This document shows, in pieces, positions 16,508-28,822 of a stretch of 64,000 bases of DNA. Numbering within the stretch: the stretch's first letter is position 1; the number at the start of each line of letters is the position of its first letter. The translations under genes and the position numbers were made by a program. Source of the DNA: Sulfurovaceae bacterium (GTDB lineage: Bacteria > Campylobacterota > Campylobacteria > Campylobacterales > Sulfurovaceae); contig JAQTLV010000006.1 in NCBI GenBank assembly GCA_028714675.1, forward strand, positions 19,384 to 83,383, written 5' to 3'. The notes below the pieces were generated by a model. The model was not told the origin of the DNA and made no database searches. It was given only the letters and a program-made list of their open reading frames with translations.

Positions 16508-17104
16508 ATGCAAATAGTTTTAGCAACATCAAACAAAGGCAAAGTCAAAGAGATATCAGGATTTTTTGGAGAAATTGTTGTTCCATACACTCATATAATA
16601 GATGCTTTTGATATAGAGGAAAATGGCGATACATTCGCAAAAAACGCAATTATAAAAGCTAGAGCTATCTATGAAAAATTACCAGATGATAGTATCGTTA
16701 TAGCAGACGATAGTGGCATAAGTGTACCTATGTTGGGTGGCGAACCTGGTGTTTATAGTGCTAGATATGCCAAAATTGGTGCAAGTGATAAAGACAATTT
16801 GCATAAATTGATAAATGAGTTAAAGAAAAAAAATATAAAGTGCACAGCGGCATACTATACTGCTGCTATCGCTCTTGTTTGTCTTGAGGGAGAATTTGTG
16901 GTGCATGGTTGGATGTATGGCAATGTCATAGATGAAGCACTTGGGGGTGGTGGATTTGGGTATGATCCTATGTTTATCCCTGAGGGGTTTGATAAAACTC
17001 TTGGCGAATTGCCAAGTGATATAAAAAGCGATTTTTCTCATAGAACTAAAGCTTTAAAGTTGATTGTGCCTATAATGGAGATGATAAAACTAGGCAGGAT
17101 ATAA
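16508..17104 (+). CDS. rdgB: XTP/dITP diphosphatase (HAM1/RdgB family)
   Basis: Removes inosine and xanthosine triphosphates from the nucleotide pool. The opening [11 protein letters not shown] binds the triphosphate, [22 protein letters not shown] near residue 71 holds the catalytic acidic residues, and GFGYDPMF near residue 151 and SHRTKAL near residue 180 complete the signature. At 198 residues it is full length. Its stop overlaps the next start (TAATG), so it is coupled to the CiaB-like gene. Confidence 0.93.
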   Translation: MQIVLATSNKGKVKEISGFFGEIVVPYTHIIDAFDIEENGDTFAKNAIIKARAIYEKLPDDSIVIADDSGISVPMLGGEPGVYSARYAKIGASDKDNLHKLINELKKKNIKCTAAYYTAAIALVCLEGEFVVHGWMYGNVIDEALGGGGFGYDPMFIPEGFDKTLGELPSDIKSDFSHRTKALKLIVPIMEMIKLGRI

Positions 17105-18936
17105 TGAAACAAGATTTTTTAACAGACATACAAAAAATATATGATGAGTTGACAAGTAGACAAGATAAGCTAAATAGTTATTTCAAACTTTTGCATGAAA
17201 GTCATAAAGAAGCCCAAAAGATTGTTGATGATTTTTTAGAATATATACAAATTGAAAAAGACAGTGATAGTATCATGGCAGCACTTAGTAGAATTGTCAA
17301 TCTAAAAGAGGACTTTTTAGAACAAGTTCTTCAAAGAGTTGGATGTGATAGCGATGAGATTGTCACTAAAAAAGAGTTGGCGTATAGCTGGGTTAGTGAT
17401 TTTTATACAAAATATCACAAGAGTTTACTTGATTGGGTAGAAGAAAAGAATCTATTAAGCCCATTTTATAGAACTATTCTTTTTGGTGTTCATGATATTG
17501 GGCTGAGTTTAAATAATGCTCAAAGTAGATGGACAAATCATATCATTCATACCATAAATGCCAATTTGTTTAAAAAATTTGATGGCGATGAAAAAAGAGT
17601 TTTAGAGTATTTGCATAACTTTAGTTTGTTTGATAAAGACACATTTGGAGTCATAACAGATAGAAGTTATTCTGCATTAAAAGAGAACGAAGATGGAAGT
17701 CATAGTGTTCATAGTTATAATGAGATTTTTAGAACAGATATAGAAAATACAAGTAAAGAAATAAGTAAGTTGATATCAGAATTATCAAATTTAGATGATG
17801 AGGTATATCATCAAAAATCACAATGGATAAAGTATTTTAATGCAATTAATGATGCTTTTTGTGAAAACAATGTTGAAAACCTTCTATCAAAATGGCAAGA
17901 GGTTGATATCGCTTGGATGAGCATAACAACTCCTATTCAAGTGGGGCATCCGCTTGAGTATTATGAAGATCATTTCAGAAAAGCAGTTGCATTGGAATGG
18001 GATGTGCGGATAATAAATCCAAAATTACAAACAAGCTCAAGCACAAGAGAAAACATAAAAGGATTTACGGCAAGTTTGGCTAAAGAGATAGGTAAAAATG
18101 CCATAAGTATTGCTAAAAACAATATTTTGCAAGTAGATAAAACGCAACTTTATATCGGTCAGCCGATGCTTTATTACGCAGCAGAACTTAATGGGTTATT
18201 CTCGGCTCAAGTAGTTCCAAATGATAAAATGGTTTCTGATAAATATGGACACAAGATATTTGCATATAGTGATTTTGTTTTGGCTTCAAAACTTGCAAAA
18301 CCAACAATGAAACTAAGTGTTGAAGTTATGGGTAAAGAGTTTGTCAAAAATAGTAGAAATTTTGCTGAGCATTGCCCATCTCTTTGGCACGAAGTATATG
18401 ATATTTCTACTATTGGGCATGAATTTGGTCATATATTGTGGCTAGAGAGTGATACAGAAGGTGTTATGAACAAAAGTGGGCAGTTTAAAAATATAGAAGA
18501 GTTCAAAGCAACATCTGGTGGGCTTATGGCATTTTTTCACAATGAAAGAGAAAATTTAAAAGAGCATATAGTTGATGATTTGGTTAGTAGAAGTATAGGA
18601 CTTATGGCATGGAGAGAAGTTGGAGAAGTTTTGCCTTATTATTGTGAAGGACTTATACATCTTGATATTTTATTTAAATCCAAGATTATTAGATATGAGA
18701 ATGAAATAGTTATAGATTATAGCAAATATGAAGAGATGAAAAATGCTTATAAAGAGAGCTATAAAAACCTAGCAACACATTATGTAAACAAACTAGATGC
18801 TAGTGAATTTTTGCATCGGTATACTGCAAAAGAAAATGGAGTTTATCTACCAAAAGATAAAGATATAAAAGAATTTGTAGAGTATTATTATGATAGATAT
18901 AAAGAGATTGGTCAGCAAAGTATAGTTTTAGAATAA
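17104..18936 (+). CDS. CiaB-like protein with an M3-type metallopeptidase HExxH motif
   Basis: A soluble protein of 610 residues. GHEFGHILW near residue 439 gives a zinc-binding HExxH, followed by an ESDTEG segment and a glutamate about 25 residues later (NIEEFKAT), the arrangement of M3-like oligopeptidases. Length and overall feel match the Campylobacter invasion antigen B (CiaB) family, which is common across the phylum, including non-pathogens. I see no secretion signal. A cytoplasmic peptidase role is more likely than host invasion here. The CiaB assignment is from memory of the family. Confidence 0.65.
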   Translation: MKQDFLTDIQKIYDELTSRQDKLNSYFKLLHESHKEAQKIVDDFLEYIQIEKDSDSIMAALSRIVNLKEDFLEQVLQRVGCDSDEIVTKKELAYSWVSDFYTKYHKSLLDWVEEKNLLSPFYRTILFGVHDIGLSLNNAQSRWTNHIIHTINANLFKKFDGDEKRVLEYLHNFSLFDKDTFGVITDRSYSALKENEDGSHSVHSYNEIFRTDIENTSKEISKLISELSNLDDEVYHQKSQWIKYFNAINDAFCENNVENLLSKWQEVDIAWMSITTPIQVGHPLEYYEDHFRKAVALEWDVRIINPKLQTSSSTRENIKGFTASLAKEIGKNAISIAKNNILQVDKTQLYIGQPMLYYAAELNGLFSAQVVPNDKMVSDKYGHKIFAYSDFVLASKLAKPTMKLSVEVMGKEFVKNSRNFAEHCPSLWHEVYDISTIGHEFGHILWLESDTEGVMNKSGQFKNIEEFKATSGGLMAFFHNERENLKEHIVDDLVSRSIGLMAWREVGEVLPYYCEGLIHLDILFKSKIIRYENEIVIDYSKYEEMKNAYKESYKNLATHYVNKLDASEFLHRYTAKENGVYLPKDKDIKEFVEYYYDRYKEIGQQSIVLE

Positions 18937-18945
18937 GGATACATT

Positions 18946-20337
18946 TTGGCACAAATAAAAATCGAATTGCCACCGATTATAAAAACTATCTCAGATGAGT
19001 TGTTAAAATTAGATTGTAGAGTTATTTTAGTTGGTGGATGTGTGCGTGATTTCTTCTTGGACCTGTCTATAAAAGATTATGATGTAGAAGTGTTTGGTAT
19101 AGAAAATATCGAAGCATTAGAGAGTATTTTAGGTAAGTTTGGCACGGTTAATTTGGTTGGTAAAAGTTTTGGTGTTTTAAAATTTGTCTATGATAATGAA
19201 GAATATGATTTTTCGCTTCCAAGGGTTGAAGAAAAAAATGGTGTTGGACACAGAGGATTTAGTGTAGTTTGCGATAGCAGTTTAGACTTTAAAAGTGCAG
19301 CTGCTAGAAGAGATTTTACTATAAATGCCATAGGCTATGATATACAAAAAGATGAATTTTTAGATCCATTCGGTGGGCGAAAAGATATTGACTCTAAAAT
19401 AGTAAAAGCAGTTAGCGAAAATTCTTTTATAGAAGATCCTTTGAGGGTGTATAGAGCAGCTGGGTTTTGTGCAAGATTTGATTTTAAGATTGATGATACG
19501 ACTTTGAAGCTATGTAAAGACATGGCAAAAAAAGACGAATTTGCCACACTGCCAAAAGAGCGAATTTTTTTAGAATTTCAAAAAATACTACTGAAATCAC
19601 CAAAACCATCTATTGGGTTTGAAATTTTAAGGCAAATCGGGGTTATGAAGTATTTCCCAGAACTTCAAAATATTATAAATATACCACAAAGTCACATTTA
19701 TCATCCAGAAGGCGATGTTTGGACTCATACTATGATGGTGGTTGATGAGATGGCAAAACTTAGAATTGGGAAGGAGAAGCTTGATTTGAAACTTATGTTA
19801 GCAGCTCTTTGTCATGATTTTGGCAAAGCTACACATACCCAGATAGAAGATGATAAAATAAGAGCAATAGGGCATGAAAAAGCTGGAGTTGAGTTAGCAA
19901 AAGATTTTTTGTACAGGCTCACAAATGAACATGATTTTATAAAATCCATATTGCCATTAGTTGAATATCATTTGGTGCCATCAATGTATTTTAAAAATCA
20001 TGCTAGAGATAAAAAAATCAGACACCTATCAACCAAAGTAAATATTTCAGAGCTTTTGATTTTGGCAAGAGCTGATTTTTTTGGTCGCACTACACAAGAG
20101 GCGATGAGCGGCATATATGAAGCTGGGGATTGGATGGAAAAAAAAGCTAAAGAATTAGGCGTATATAATTCTCCTCCAAAATCATTTCTTAAAGGCAAAG
20201 ATTTGATAGATTTAGGGTTAGAGCCATCACCAAAATTTAGTGAGATTTTACATCAAATGTATGAAAAACAACTCAATGGAGAGATAAAATCAAAAGAAGA
20301 AGCTATTATTTGCCTATCTAAAATAATCAACTCCTAA
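18946..20337 (+). CDS. CCA-adding enzyme-like tRNA nucleotidyltransferase with HD domain
   Basis: Class II nucleotidyltransferase, likely adding or repairing the CCA end of tRNA. The head domain has LVGGCVRD near residue 27 and the catalytic DYDVEVFG near residue 45, then RRDFTINAIGYD near residue 122. A C-terminal HD phosphohydrolase domain follows, with WTHTMMVVDEM near residue 262 and CHDFGKATHT near residue 289. It starts with TTG behind an AAGGA RBS. At 463 residues it resembles the larger HD-containing enzymes. Poly(A) polymerase activity cannot be excluded. Confidence 0.85.
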   Translation: MAQIKIELPPIIKTISDELLKLDCRVILVGGCVRDFFLDLSIKDYDVEVFGIENIEALESILGKFGTVNLVGKSFGVLKFVYDNEEYDFSLPRVEEKNGVGHRGFSVVCDSSLDFKSAAARRDFTINAIGYDIQKDEFLDPFGGRKDIDSKIVKAVSENSFIEDPLRVYRAAGFCARFDFKIDDTTLKLCKDMAKKDEFATLPKERIFLEFQKILLKSPKPSIGFEILRQIGVMKYFPELQNIINIPQSHIYHPEGDVWTHTMMVVDEMAKLRIGKEKLDLKLMLAALCHDFGKATHTQIEDDKIRAIGHEKAGVELAKDFLYRLTNEHDFIKSILPLVEYHLVPSMYFKNHARDKKIRHLSTKVNISELLILARADFFGRTTQEAMSGIYEAGDWMEKKAKELGVYNSPPKSFLKGKDLIDLGLEPSPKFSEILHQMYEKQLNGEIKSKEEAIICLSKIINS

Positions 20338-20349
20338 ACACTTTTTGTG

Positions 20350-20355
20350 TATAAT
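20350..20355 (+). promoter_or_regulatory. Putative -10 box for the class V aminotransferase gene
   Basis: TTTTTGTGTATAAT. It lies within the longer open frame that begins at 20345 and so argues for the ATG at 20387. Confidence 0.5.
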
Positions 20356-20386
20356 AATACGATTTACCAATGTTTTAAGGAATTTA

Positions 20387-21493
20387 ATGTTACTTTTTAC
20401 TCCAGGACCTACACCAGTACCTGAATCTGTCAGACAAGCTATGGCTACACCAACTATTCATCATAGAACACCAGAATTTGAAGCTATTTTTGCCCAAGCA
20501 AGAGCAAAAATGATGGATATGTTCAAAATGGACGAGTGTATATTTTTGGCGAGCAGCGGAACGGGTGCTATGCAAGCATGCATGGTTAACCTTTGTAGTA
20601 AAAAAGCATTGACAATTAATTCTGGGAAATTTGGAGAGAGATTTGGCAAAATTGCAGATGCTTTGAATTTGCCTAAGATTGAATTAAAATATGATTGGAA
20701 TACACCTGTAAGCATAGATGATGTCAAAAAAGCATTGAGTGAAAATAGTGATATAGATGTTATTTGTATTCAAGTTTGTGAAAGTGCAGGTGGACTTAGA
20801 CATCCAGTCGAAGAAGTAGCTGCTCTAGTAAAAAGTATCAATAAAGATATCATGGTAATAGCAGATGGCATTACAGCAGTTGGTGTTGAGCCTACTGATG
20901 TAACAAATATTGATGCACTAATCACAGGCAGTCAAAAAGCGTTTATGCTTCCTCCTGGACTTGCTATGATAGGATTATCAAAAGGTGCAGTAGAAAAAAT
21001 CGGAAGCGGTAGAGATTATTATTTTAACTTAGCAACCGAGATTAAAAACCAACAAAAAAATACTACTGCATGGACAGCTGCTACAACTTTAATAGCAGGG
21101 TTAAATGCTATATTTGAAGAGATTGAAAAGAGCGGTGGAAGCGAAAAATTATATGAAGATACAGCAAAAAGAGCCAAGGCAACAATCGCAGCGCTTAAGG
21201 CAATAGGATTACAGATTTATCCAAAAAATCCTGCACTTTCTATGAGTACAGTTATAGATGATGATGCAGAAAACATAAGAAAAATCTTGAAAAATAATTA
21301 TGATGTAAATATGGCTGGTGGACAAGATCATCTCAAGGGCAAAATATTTCGCATAAATCAAATGGGATTAATTCCAGTTTATGAGAGTTGTTGGGTTGTT
21401 AATGCTGTTGAACTTGCTCTTGATAATTTAGGGCGAAGATCTTTTGATGGCACAGCCAACAAAGTATTTAATGAAGTTTATTATAAAGGCTAA
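20387..21493 (+). CDS. Class V aminotransferase (serine/alanine-glyoxylate aminotransferase-like)
   Basis: PLP-dependent fold-type I enzyme of 368 residues. It opens LLFTPGPTPVPESVRQAM, typical of the alanine-glyoxylate / serine-pyruvate group. IADGITAVG near residue 160 holds the cofactor-binding aspartate, and GSQKAFMLPPG near residue 182 holds the PLP lysine. The frame is open from 20345, but ATG 20387 has an AAGG RBS and the open region before it contains the promoter. The physiological reaction (serine, phosphoserine or alanine as donor) is not decidable here. hisZ follows two bases later. Confidence 0.85.
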   Translation: MLLFTPGPTPVPESVRQAMATPTIHHRTPEFEAIFAQARAKMMDMFKMDECIFLASSGTGAMQACMVNLCSKKALTINSGKFGERFGKIADALNLPKIELKYDWNTPVSIDDVKKALSENSDIDVICIQVCESAGGLRHPVEEVAALVKSINKDIMVIADGITAVGVEPTDVTNIDALITGSQKAFMLPPGLAMIGLSKGAVEKIGSGRDYYFNLATEIKNQQKNTTAWTAATTLIAGLNAIFEEIEKSGGSEKLYEDTAKRAKATIAALKAIGLQIYPKNPALSMSTVIDDDAENIRKILKNNYDVNMAGGQDHLKGKIFRINQMGLIPVYESCWVVNAVELALDNLGRRSFDGTANKVFNEVYYKG

Positions 21494-21495
21494 TT

Positions 21496-23600
<2,105 letters not shown>

Positions 23601-23609
23601 GGAGCAATA

Positions 23610-24161
23610 ATGAGACTAAAACCAAACCAAACGAGATATGTTGCAAGTAAAATAGGAATTGATTTAGCCAATGCCCCTTTTGTAAAACTTCCAAAAGGCA
23701 AAGATACAGTTGTGGAAGTTTGCAAAGAGATAATAGATGAAAATCTAAAAAAAGAGTTTGCACTAGATCAAAAAGTAAAAGAAGTCATGGCTGATTATAT
23801 GGAGCAAATTGAGTTTCAAAGTGCAGATGAGAGACAGCTATTTTTTATGATAAAAAAGAAACTAGCACCTGAATTTGGCATAATAATGAATTATGATGAT
23901 AGATATAATGATCTTGCTCACACTATTCTAGACGAGCTTTATGAAAATTACTTAGCAGAATATGATGTTAATGAAAATCAAATTAGAAATATAATATTTA
24001 AATCATTCAAGTCATTTGCGGACGCTTATGAAGAGATAGATGATATAGTATATAGAAAAATAAGAGCTATGAAAAAAGACATACTTCCAGGAAGTGAAGA
24101 CTATGAGCTTCTTTATGAGAGACTTTACCAAGAAGAACTAATCAGAAGAGGCATGCTATAA
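23610..24161 (+). CDS. DUF507-family protein
   Basis: A soluble, highly charged and helical protein of 183 residues, beginning MRLKPNQTRYVASKI and ending YQEELIRRGML, which I recognise as the DUF507 family common in Campylobacterota and Deltaproteobacteria-like lineages. There is no catalytic motif or membrane segment. It sits between purA and carA and its stop overlaps the carA start (TAATG), so it is co-expressed with nucleotide synthesis genes. The function is unknown. Confidence 0.75.
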   Translation: MRLKPNQTRYVASKIGIDLANAPFVKLPKGKDTVVEVCKEIIDENLKKEFALDQKVKEVMADYMEQIEFQSADERQLFFMIKKKLAPEFGIIMNYDDRYNDLAHTILDELYENYLAEYDVNENQIRNIIFKSFKSFADAYEEIDDIVYRKIRAMKKDILPGSEDYELLYERLYQEELIRRGML

Positions 24162-25297
24162 TGGGGAAAGTATCTATTTATCTTGAAAATGGAATTTTTT
24201 TAAGTGCAAATAGTTTTGGTGCAAGTGGAACAAGTGTTGGAGAAATAGTTTTCAATACTTCTATGAGCGGATACCAAGAGATTATAAGTGATCCTAGTTA
24301 TGCTGGACAATTTGTAACATTTACTATGCCAGAAATTGGTAATGTTGGTTGCAATGAGCAAGATATGGAAAGTAGTAAAGCTCATTGTAGCGGTATTATC
24401 GTGAGAAATTATCAAGAAAGACCATCAAACTTTAGATGCGAAGAGAGTTTAGATGAGATGCTTAATAGATTTGGCATTATTGGAATTTGTGATATTGATA
24501 CTAGATATATTACAAAAATATTGAGAGAAGAGGGAGCTATGATGATGATAGCTTCAACTGAAATCCATGATAAAGATGAATTAGCTAATATTTTAAAAAC
24601 TAGCCCTAGAATAGAAGAAGTTAATTATATAGAACAAGTAAGCACAAAAAAACCATACATGCACAATATTGGCAAGTATGATATTGCAAACTTTGAATAC
24701 TCAAAGCCAGTTACCACTAAAAAAATTATAGCCCTTGATTTTGGAATCAAAAGAAATATTTTAAATGAATTAGTTAGTGCTGGTATGGAAGTTGAAGTTG
24801 CTCCAAACTCCACGAGTGCTAATGATATTATTGTTAGATATAACTCCAAAGAGATTGATGGAGTATTTTTGTCTAATGGTCCTGGCGATCCTCTTATCTT
24901 AAAAGATGAGCACGAAAAAATACGAGAATTATTGAAGGCAAAAATTCCAATGTTTGGTATATGTTTAGGTCATCAGCTTCTTTCAATCGCACATGGTTAT
25001 GATACATTTAAACTTAGATTTGGGCATCATGGTGGAAATCATCCTGTAAAAAATGTAAAAACAAATTCAGTTGAGATTACAGCACAAAATCATAACTATA
25101 ATGTACCTGAAAATATAACAGAAATTGCTACAGTTACACACATAAATCTATTTGACAATACAATCGAAGGGCTTATATATAATGACACCCCTACGATGTC
25201 AGTTCAACATCACCCAGAGGCTAGCCCAGGACCACATGAAAGTAGTTATATCTTTGGTGATTTTTTTAAAATGATTTGCGAACAAAATAAAGGATAA
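24161..25297 (+). CDS. carA: Carbamoyl-phosphate synthase small (glutaminase) subunit
   Basis: Releases ammonia from glutamine for carbamoyl phosphate, used in pyrimidine and arginine synthesis. The C-terminal class I glutaminase has the catalytic cysteine in GICLGHQLLS near residue 268, and histidine and glutamate in QHHPEASPGPHES near residue 351. The N-terminal CarA domain opens with LENGIFLSANSFGASG. Full length at 378 residues. carB is not adjacent. Confidence 0.95.
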   Translation: MGKVSIYLENGIFLSANSFGASGTSVGEIVFNTSMSGYQEIISDPSYAGQFVTFTMPEIGNVGCNEQDMESSKAHCSGIIVRNYQERPSNFRCEESLDEMLNRFGIIGICDIDTRYITKILREEGAMMMIASTEIHDKDELANILKTSPRIEEVNYIEQVSTKKPYMHNIGKYDIANFEYSKPVTTKKIIALDFGIKRNILNELVSAGMEVEVAPNSTSANDIIVRYNSKEIDGVFLSNGPGDPLILKDEHEKIRELLKAKIPMFGICLGHQLLSIAHGYDTFKLRFGHHGGNHPVKNVKTNSVEITAQNHNYNVPENITEIATVTHINLFDNTIEGLIYNDTPTMSVQHHPEASPGPHESSYIFGDFFKMICEQNKG

Positions 25298-25299
25298 TT

Positions 25300-26340
25300 A
25301 TGAAATTAGCAATACTTTTTGGTGGATCTAGTTTTGAGCATGAGATAAGCATAGTAAGTGCCATTACTATGCAAAAAGTTTTCAAAAAAACAGAGCTTGT
25401 TAATATATTCGTTAGCCCGATGCGAGAGTTTTATCTCATAGATAAAAAAGATATGAAATCAAAATATTTTAGCTCTGGCGATTATAAAAATGCCAAAAAG
25501 CTTCAACTTCAAAAAGGCGGTTTTGTAATAGGCGGTATGTTTGGGGATAAAAAAGTCGAGTTTGATACTCTTTTAAATCTCATTCATGGTAGAGATGGAG
25601 AAGATGGTAAAATAGCTTCATTGATGGAGTTTTATGGCGTGCCATATATTTCCCCAAGACTTGAAGCAAGCGCACTTAGCTACAATAAATTATTTACAAA
25701 ACTTTTTGCACAAAGCATAGGGGTTAAAACAGTTCCTTATGAGCTATTGCATAAAAATGGCAGTAGAGAGATAAAAACAACTCTTCCTGTTATTATTAAG
25801 CCATCTCGCTTGGGAAGCAGCATAGGTGTTAGTATAGTTAAAGACATAAAAGAACTTGATTATGCGCTTGATGTTGCGTTTGAGTTTGATGATTTGGTGC
25901 TAGTTGAACCTTTTATGAGTGGCATCAAAGAATACAATCAAGCAGGATGTTATACTGATAAATGGGAGCTATCTATTATAGAAGAACCACATAAAGAAGA
26001 ATTTTTGGATTTTGAAAAAAAATATATGGATTTTTCAAGAGATGGCAAAGTGGGCGAAGCAGATATAGATGATACAATAGCACAAAAAATACAAGACAGT
26101 TTCAAAGCAGTTTATGGTAATGTTTTTAAAGGCAGTATCATCAGATGTGATTTTTTTGTTCAAGATGCAGAGGTTTATCTAAATGAAATAAATCCAATTC
26201 CAGGCTCAATGGCAAACTATCTTTTTGAAGATTTTGAAAATATGGTAATCAAACTCTCGCAAAGTCTTAATTTTGAACAAAATATCAAAATAGACTATAC
26301 ATATATACACTCCATTCAAAGTGCTAAAGGCAAAGCATAA
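25300..26340 (+). CDS. ddl: D-alanine--D-alanine ligase
   Basis: Makes the D-Ala-D-Ala dipeptide for peptidoglycan. ATP-grasp protein of 346 residues with GGSSFEHEIS at the N-terminus, IIKPSRLGSSIGVSIVK near residue 165 and the metal-binding NEINPIPGSM near residue 302. It follows carA after two bases and ends the operon that began at the aminotransferase gene. The 320-base AT-rich spacer before ccoN follows. Confidence 0.94.
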   Translation: MKLAILFGGSSFEHEISIVSAITMQKVFKKTELVNIFVSPMREFYLIDKKDMKSKYFSSGDYKNAKKLQLQKGGFVIGGMFGDKKVEFDTLLNLIHGRDGEDGKIASLMEFYGVPYISPRLEASALSYNKLFTKLFAQSIGVKTVPYELLHKNGSREIKTTLPVIIKPSRLGSSIGVSIVKDIKELDYALDVAFEFDDLVLVEPFMSGIKEYNQAGCYTDKWELSIIEEPHKEEFLDFEKKYMDFSRDGKVGEADIDDTIAQKIQDSFKAVYGNVFKGSIIRCDFFVQDAEVYLNEINPIPGSMANYLFEDFENMVIKLSQSLNFEQNIKIDYTYIHSIQSAKGKA

Positions 26341-26663
26341 CTTAAAATAAAATTAAGAATAGTTTTTAATAAACTGTTTTTAATTGGCAAGTCATTTTTT
26401 TTATTTTTAAGAGTAATTTTATCTTATTTATCTTATTGTGAATGAATGTAACATTTTTTTTAATTCTAAAAAATTATTTTACAATAGCTTTATATGCCTA
26501 TATATCGATATTATGACAAACCTGTCATTTTTTTGTTAATTTTATGTTAAATTTTTTTTATTTATGCACTAAATTTAAGTTTCGTTTTTAAAAATTAGTA
26601 ATATAATTCATCTTGAATGCTCTAATTAAGGTTAGGCATACAATTTTTATAAGGGGGTATTGC
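26341..26663. promoter_or_regulatory. AT-rich spacer with the cbb3 operon promoter
   Basis: About 320 bases without a gene. The first part holds a weak hairpin (AGTTT/AAACT near 26359-26373) after ddl. A TATAAT at 26602-26607 is a plausible -10 box for ccoN, with transcription starting near 26614. This places the ATG at 26664, not the in-frame codon at 26613. I see no convincing FNR-like or other operator. Confidence 0.5.
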
Positions 26664-28133
26664 ATGCAATCAAACGCTGCATTGGAATATGATTATACCG
26701 TAGCAAAGTTGTTTACTTATACAGCAATTTTGTTTGGGATTATTGGTATGACGGTTGGTACACTAATCGCCGCACAATTGGCATTTCCGGAGTTAAACTA
26801 TTTAATTGGTGAATATGGTACTTTTAGTAGACTTAGACCACTTCACACTGACGTAGTTATCTACGGATTTATGCTTAGTGGAATTTGGGCAACATTTTAT
26901 TATGTTGGACAAAGAGTACTTAAAGTATCAATGGCTGAGTCAAAATTTTTGATGTTTTTAGGTAAATTTCACTTTGGCTTATATTTTGTGGGAGCACTTG
27001 CAGTAGTTGTTTCACTATTACTAGGTATCACACAATCAAAAGAATATGCTGAATTTGAATGGCCTTTTGACATTGTAATAGTAGTTATTTGGGTAACTTG
27101 GGGTCTTTCTATTTTTGGTCTTATAGGCATTAGAAGAGAAAAATCTCTTTATATATCACTTTGGTATTATATAGCTGCATTTTTGGGTGTTGCTATGCTT
27201 TATCTATTTAACAACATGGCAGTTCCTACTTATTTTGCAAGTGGTGGAATTGGTAGTATTTTACACTCAGTTTCTATGTATTCTGGTACAAATGATGCTC
27301 TTGTTCAATGGTGGTTCGGACACAATGCTGTTGCGTTCGTATTTACTGTTGCAATTATTGCTCAAATTTATTACTTCTTGCCAAAAGAGTCAGGTCAAGC
27401 AATCTACTCATATAAACTTTCACTTCTTTCTTTCTGGGGATTAATGTTTGTTTATCTATGGGCTGGATCTCATCACCTTGTTTGGTCAACTGTTCCAGAT
27501 TGGATGCAAACAATGGGTACTGTGTTCTCAGTTGTTCTAATCTTGCCTTCATGGGGATCAGCTATTAATATGCTTCTTACAATGAAAGGTGAGTGGAATC
27601 AACTTACAGAGAACCCACTTATCAAATTGATGGTACTTGCGTCTACATTCTATATGCTTTCAACAATTGAAGGTCCTATTCAATCAATTAAATCAGTAAA
27701 TGCGATTGCGCACTTTACAGATTGGATTCCTGGTCATGTTCATGACGGTGTTCTTGGTTGGGTTGGATTTATGACTATGGCAGCACTATTTCATATGGCT
27801 CCAAGAATGTTCAAAAAAGAGATTTATTCTAAAAAACTTATTGACATACAATTTTGGGTTCAAACAACAGGTATCGTACTTTACTTTACTTCTATGTGGA
27901 TCGCTGGTATTACTCAAGGTATGATGTGGAGAGCAGTTGATGAGTATGGTAACTTGATGTATAGCTTTATAGATACTGTTGCTGTATTACATCCTTACTA
28001 TACCATAAGAGCAGTTGCAGGTCTTTTATATTTGGTTGGTTTCTTCATATTTGCATATAATATGGTAAGAACTATGACTTCTGCGAAAAAAATTACAGAA
28101 GAGCCGGCAAATAGAACGCCTATGGCAGCGTAA
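26664..28133 (+). CDS. ccoN: cbb3-type cytochrome c oxidase subunit I
   Basis: Catalytic subunit of the high-affinity oxidase, holding heme b and the heme b3/CuB oxygen-reducing centre in the inner membrane. The 489 residues span about 12 helices. Metal-ligand histidines are visible in PLHTDVVIYGFM near residue 54, WWFGHNAVAF near residue 213, and AGSHHLVWS and IPGHVHDGVLG near residues 267 and 352. The RBS AAGGGGGT before ATG 26664 selects this start. First gene of ccoNOQP. Confidence 0.95.
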   Translation: MQSNAALEYDYTVAKLFTYTAILFGIIGMTVGTLIAAQLAFPELNYLIGEYGTFSRLRPLHTDVVIYGFMLSGIWATFYYVGQRVLKVSMAESKFLMFLGKFHFGLYFVGALAVVVSLLLGITQSKEYAEFEWPFDIVIVVIWVTWGLSIFGLIGIRREKSLYISLWYYIAAFLGVAMLYLFNNMAVPTYFASGGIGSILHSVSMYSGTNDALVQWWFGHNAVAFVFTVAIIAQIYYFLPKESGQAIYSYKLSLLSFWGLMFVYLWAGSHHLVWSTVPDWMQTMGTVFSVVLILPSWGSAINMLLTMKGEWNQLTENPLIKLMVLASTFYMLSTIEGPIQSIKSVNAIAHFTDWIPGHVHDGVLGWVGFMTMAALFHMAPRMFKKEIYSKKLIDIQFWVQTTGIVLYFTSMWIAGITQGMMWRAVDEYGNLMYSFIDTVAVLHPYYTIRAVAGLLYLVGFFIFAYNMVRTMTSAKKITEEPANRTPMAA

Positions 28134-28147
28134 GGAGGAGGTATAAT

Positions 28148-28813
28148 ATGTTTCATTGGTTAGAAAAAAATCCATTCTTTTTTGCAGTTGGTGTATTTCT
28201 TGTTATCGCATTCGCGGGACTTATAGAAATACTACCAAACTTTGCAGAGGCTTCTAGACCAGTTGTTGGTCTTAAACCGTACACAGTACTTGAACTTGCA
28301 GGTAAAGAAGTTTATAAAAAAGACAACTGTATCGCTTGTCATTCACAACTTATCAGACCTTTTAAATCTGAAACAGATAGATATGGTCAATATTCACTTT
28401 CTGGTGAGTATGCATATGATAGACCATTCCTATGGGGTTCAAAAAGAACTGGTCCAGATTTGCATCGTGTAGGTAACTATCGTTCAACAGATTGGCATGA
28501 AAATCATATGTGGGATCCAAAATCAGTTGTACCACAATCAATTATGCCAGCATATAAACATATGTTTACAAACTTAGCTGATATTGATACTGCTTATGCA
28601 GAAGCACTAACTGTTAAAAAAGTATTTAATACTCCTTATGATGCTCCAAACGGAACAAAACTAGGAACTCTTGATGAAGGTCGAGCAGGCGCTCTTGAAG
28701 AAGCAAAAGCAATTGCGGCTGATATGAAAAATCAAGAAGTTAAAGATGCAGTTGCAGCTGGTAAAATACCAGAAATTGTTGCTCTTATAGCTTATCTAAA
28801 TAGATTAAAATAA
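28148..28813 (+). CDS. ccoO: cbb3-type cytochrome c oxidase subunit II, monoheme cytochrome c
   Basis: Membrane-anchored monoheme cytochrome passing electrons to CcoN. An N-terminal helix (about residues 10-30) is followed by a periplasmic domain with the heme motif CIACHSQ near residue 57, and a methionine-containing SIMPAYKHMF segment near residue 132 likely gives the axial ligand. Full length at 221 residues, with an AGGAGG RBS just after ccoN. Confidence 0.94.
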   Translation: MFHWLEKNPFFFAVGVFLVIAFAGLIEILPNFAEASRPVVGLKPYTVLELAGKEVYKKDNCIACHSQLIRPFKSETDRYGQYSLSGEYAYDRPFLWGSKRTGPDLHRVGNYRSTDWHENHMWDPKSVVPQSIMPAYKHMFTNLADIDTAYAEALTVKKVFNTPYDAPNGTKLGTLDEGRAGALEEAKAIAADMKNQEVKDAVAAGKIPEIVALIAYLNRLK

Positions 28814-28822
28814 AAAGGGCAC

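Noticed and set aside
17104..18936. Taking the CiaB-like gene as evidence of a pathogen
   Set aside because: Homologues are found, to my knowledge, in free-living members of the phylum too. The visible motif is that of a metallopeptidase, and no other virulence genes are in the window.
20345..20386. Longer N-terminus for the class V aminotransferase
   Set aside because: The extra 14 codons overlap the TATAAT box, lack a ribosome-binding site and precede the conserved LLFTPGPTPVPE start of the family.
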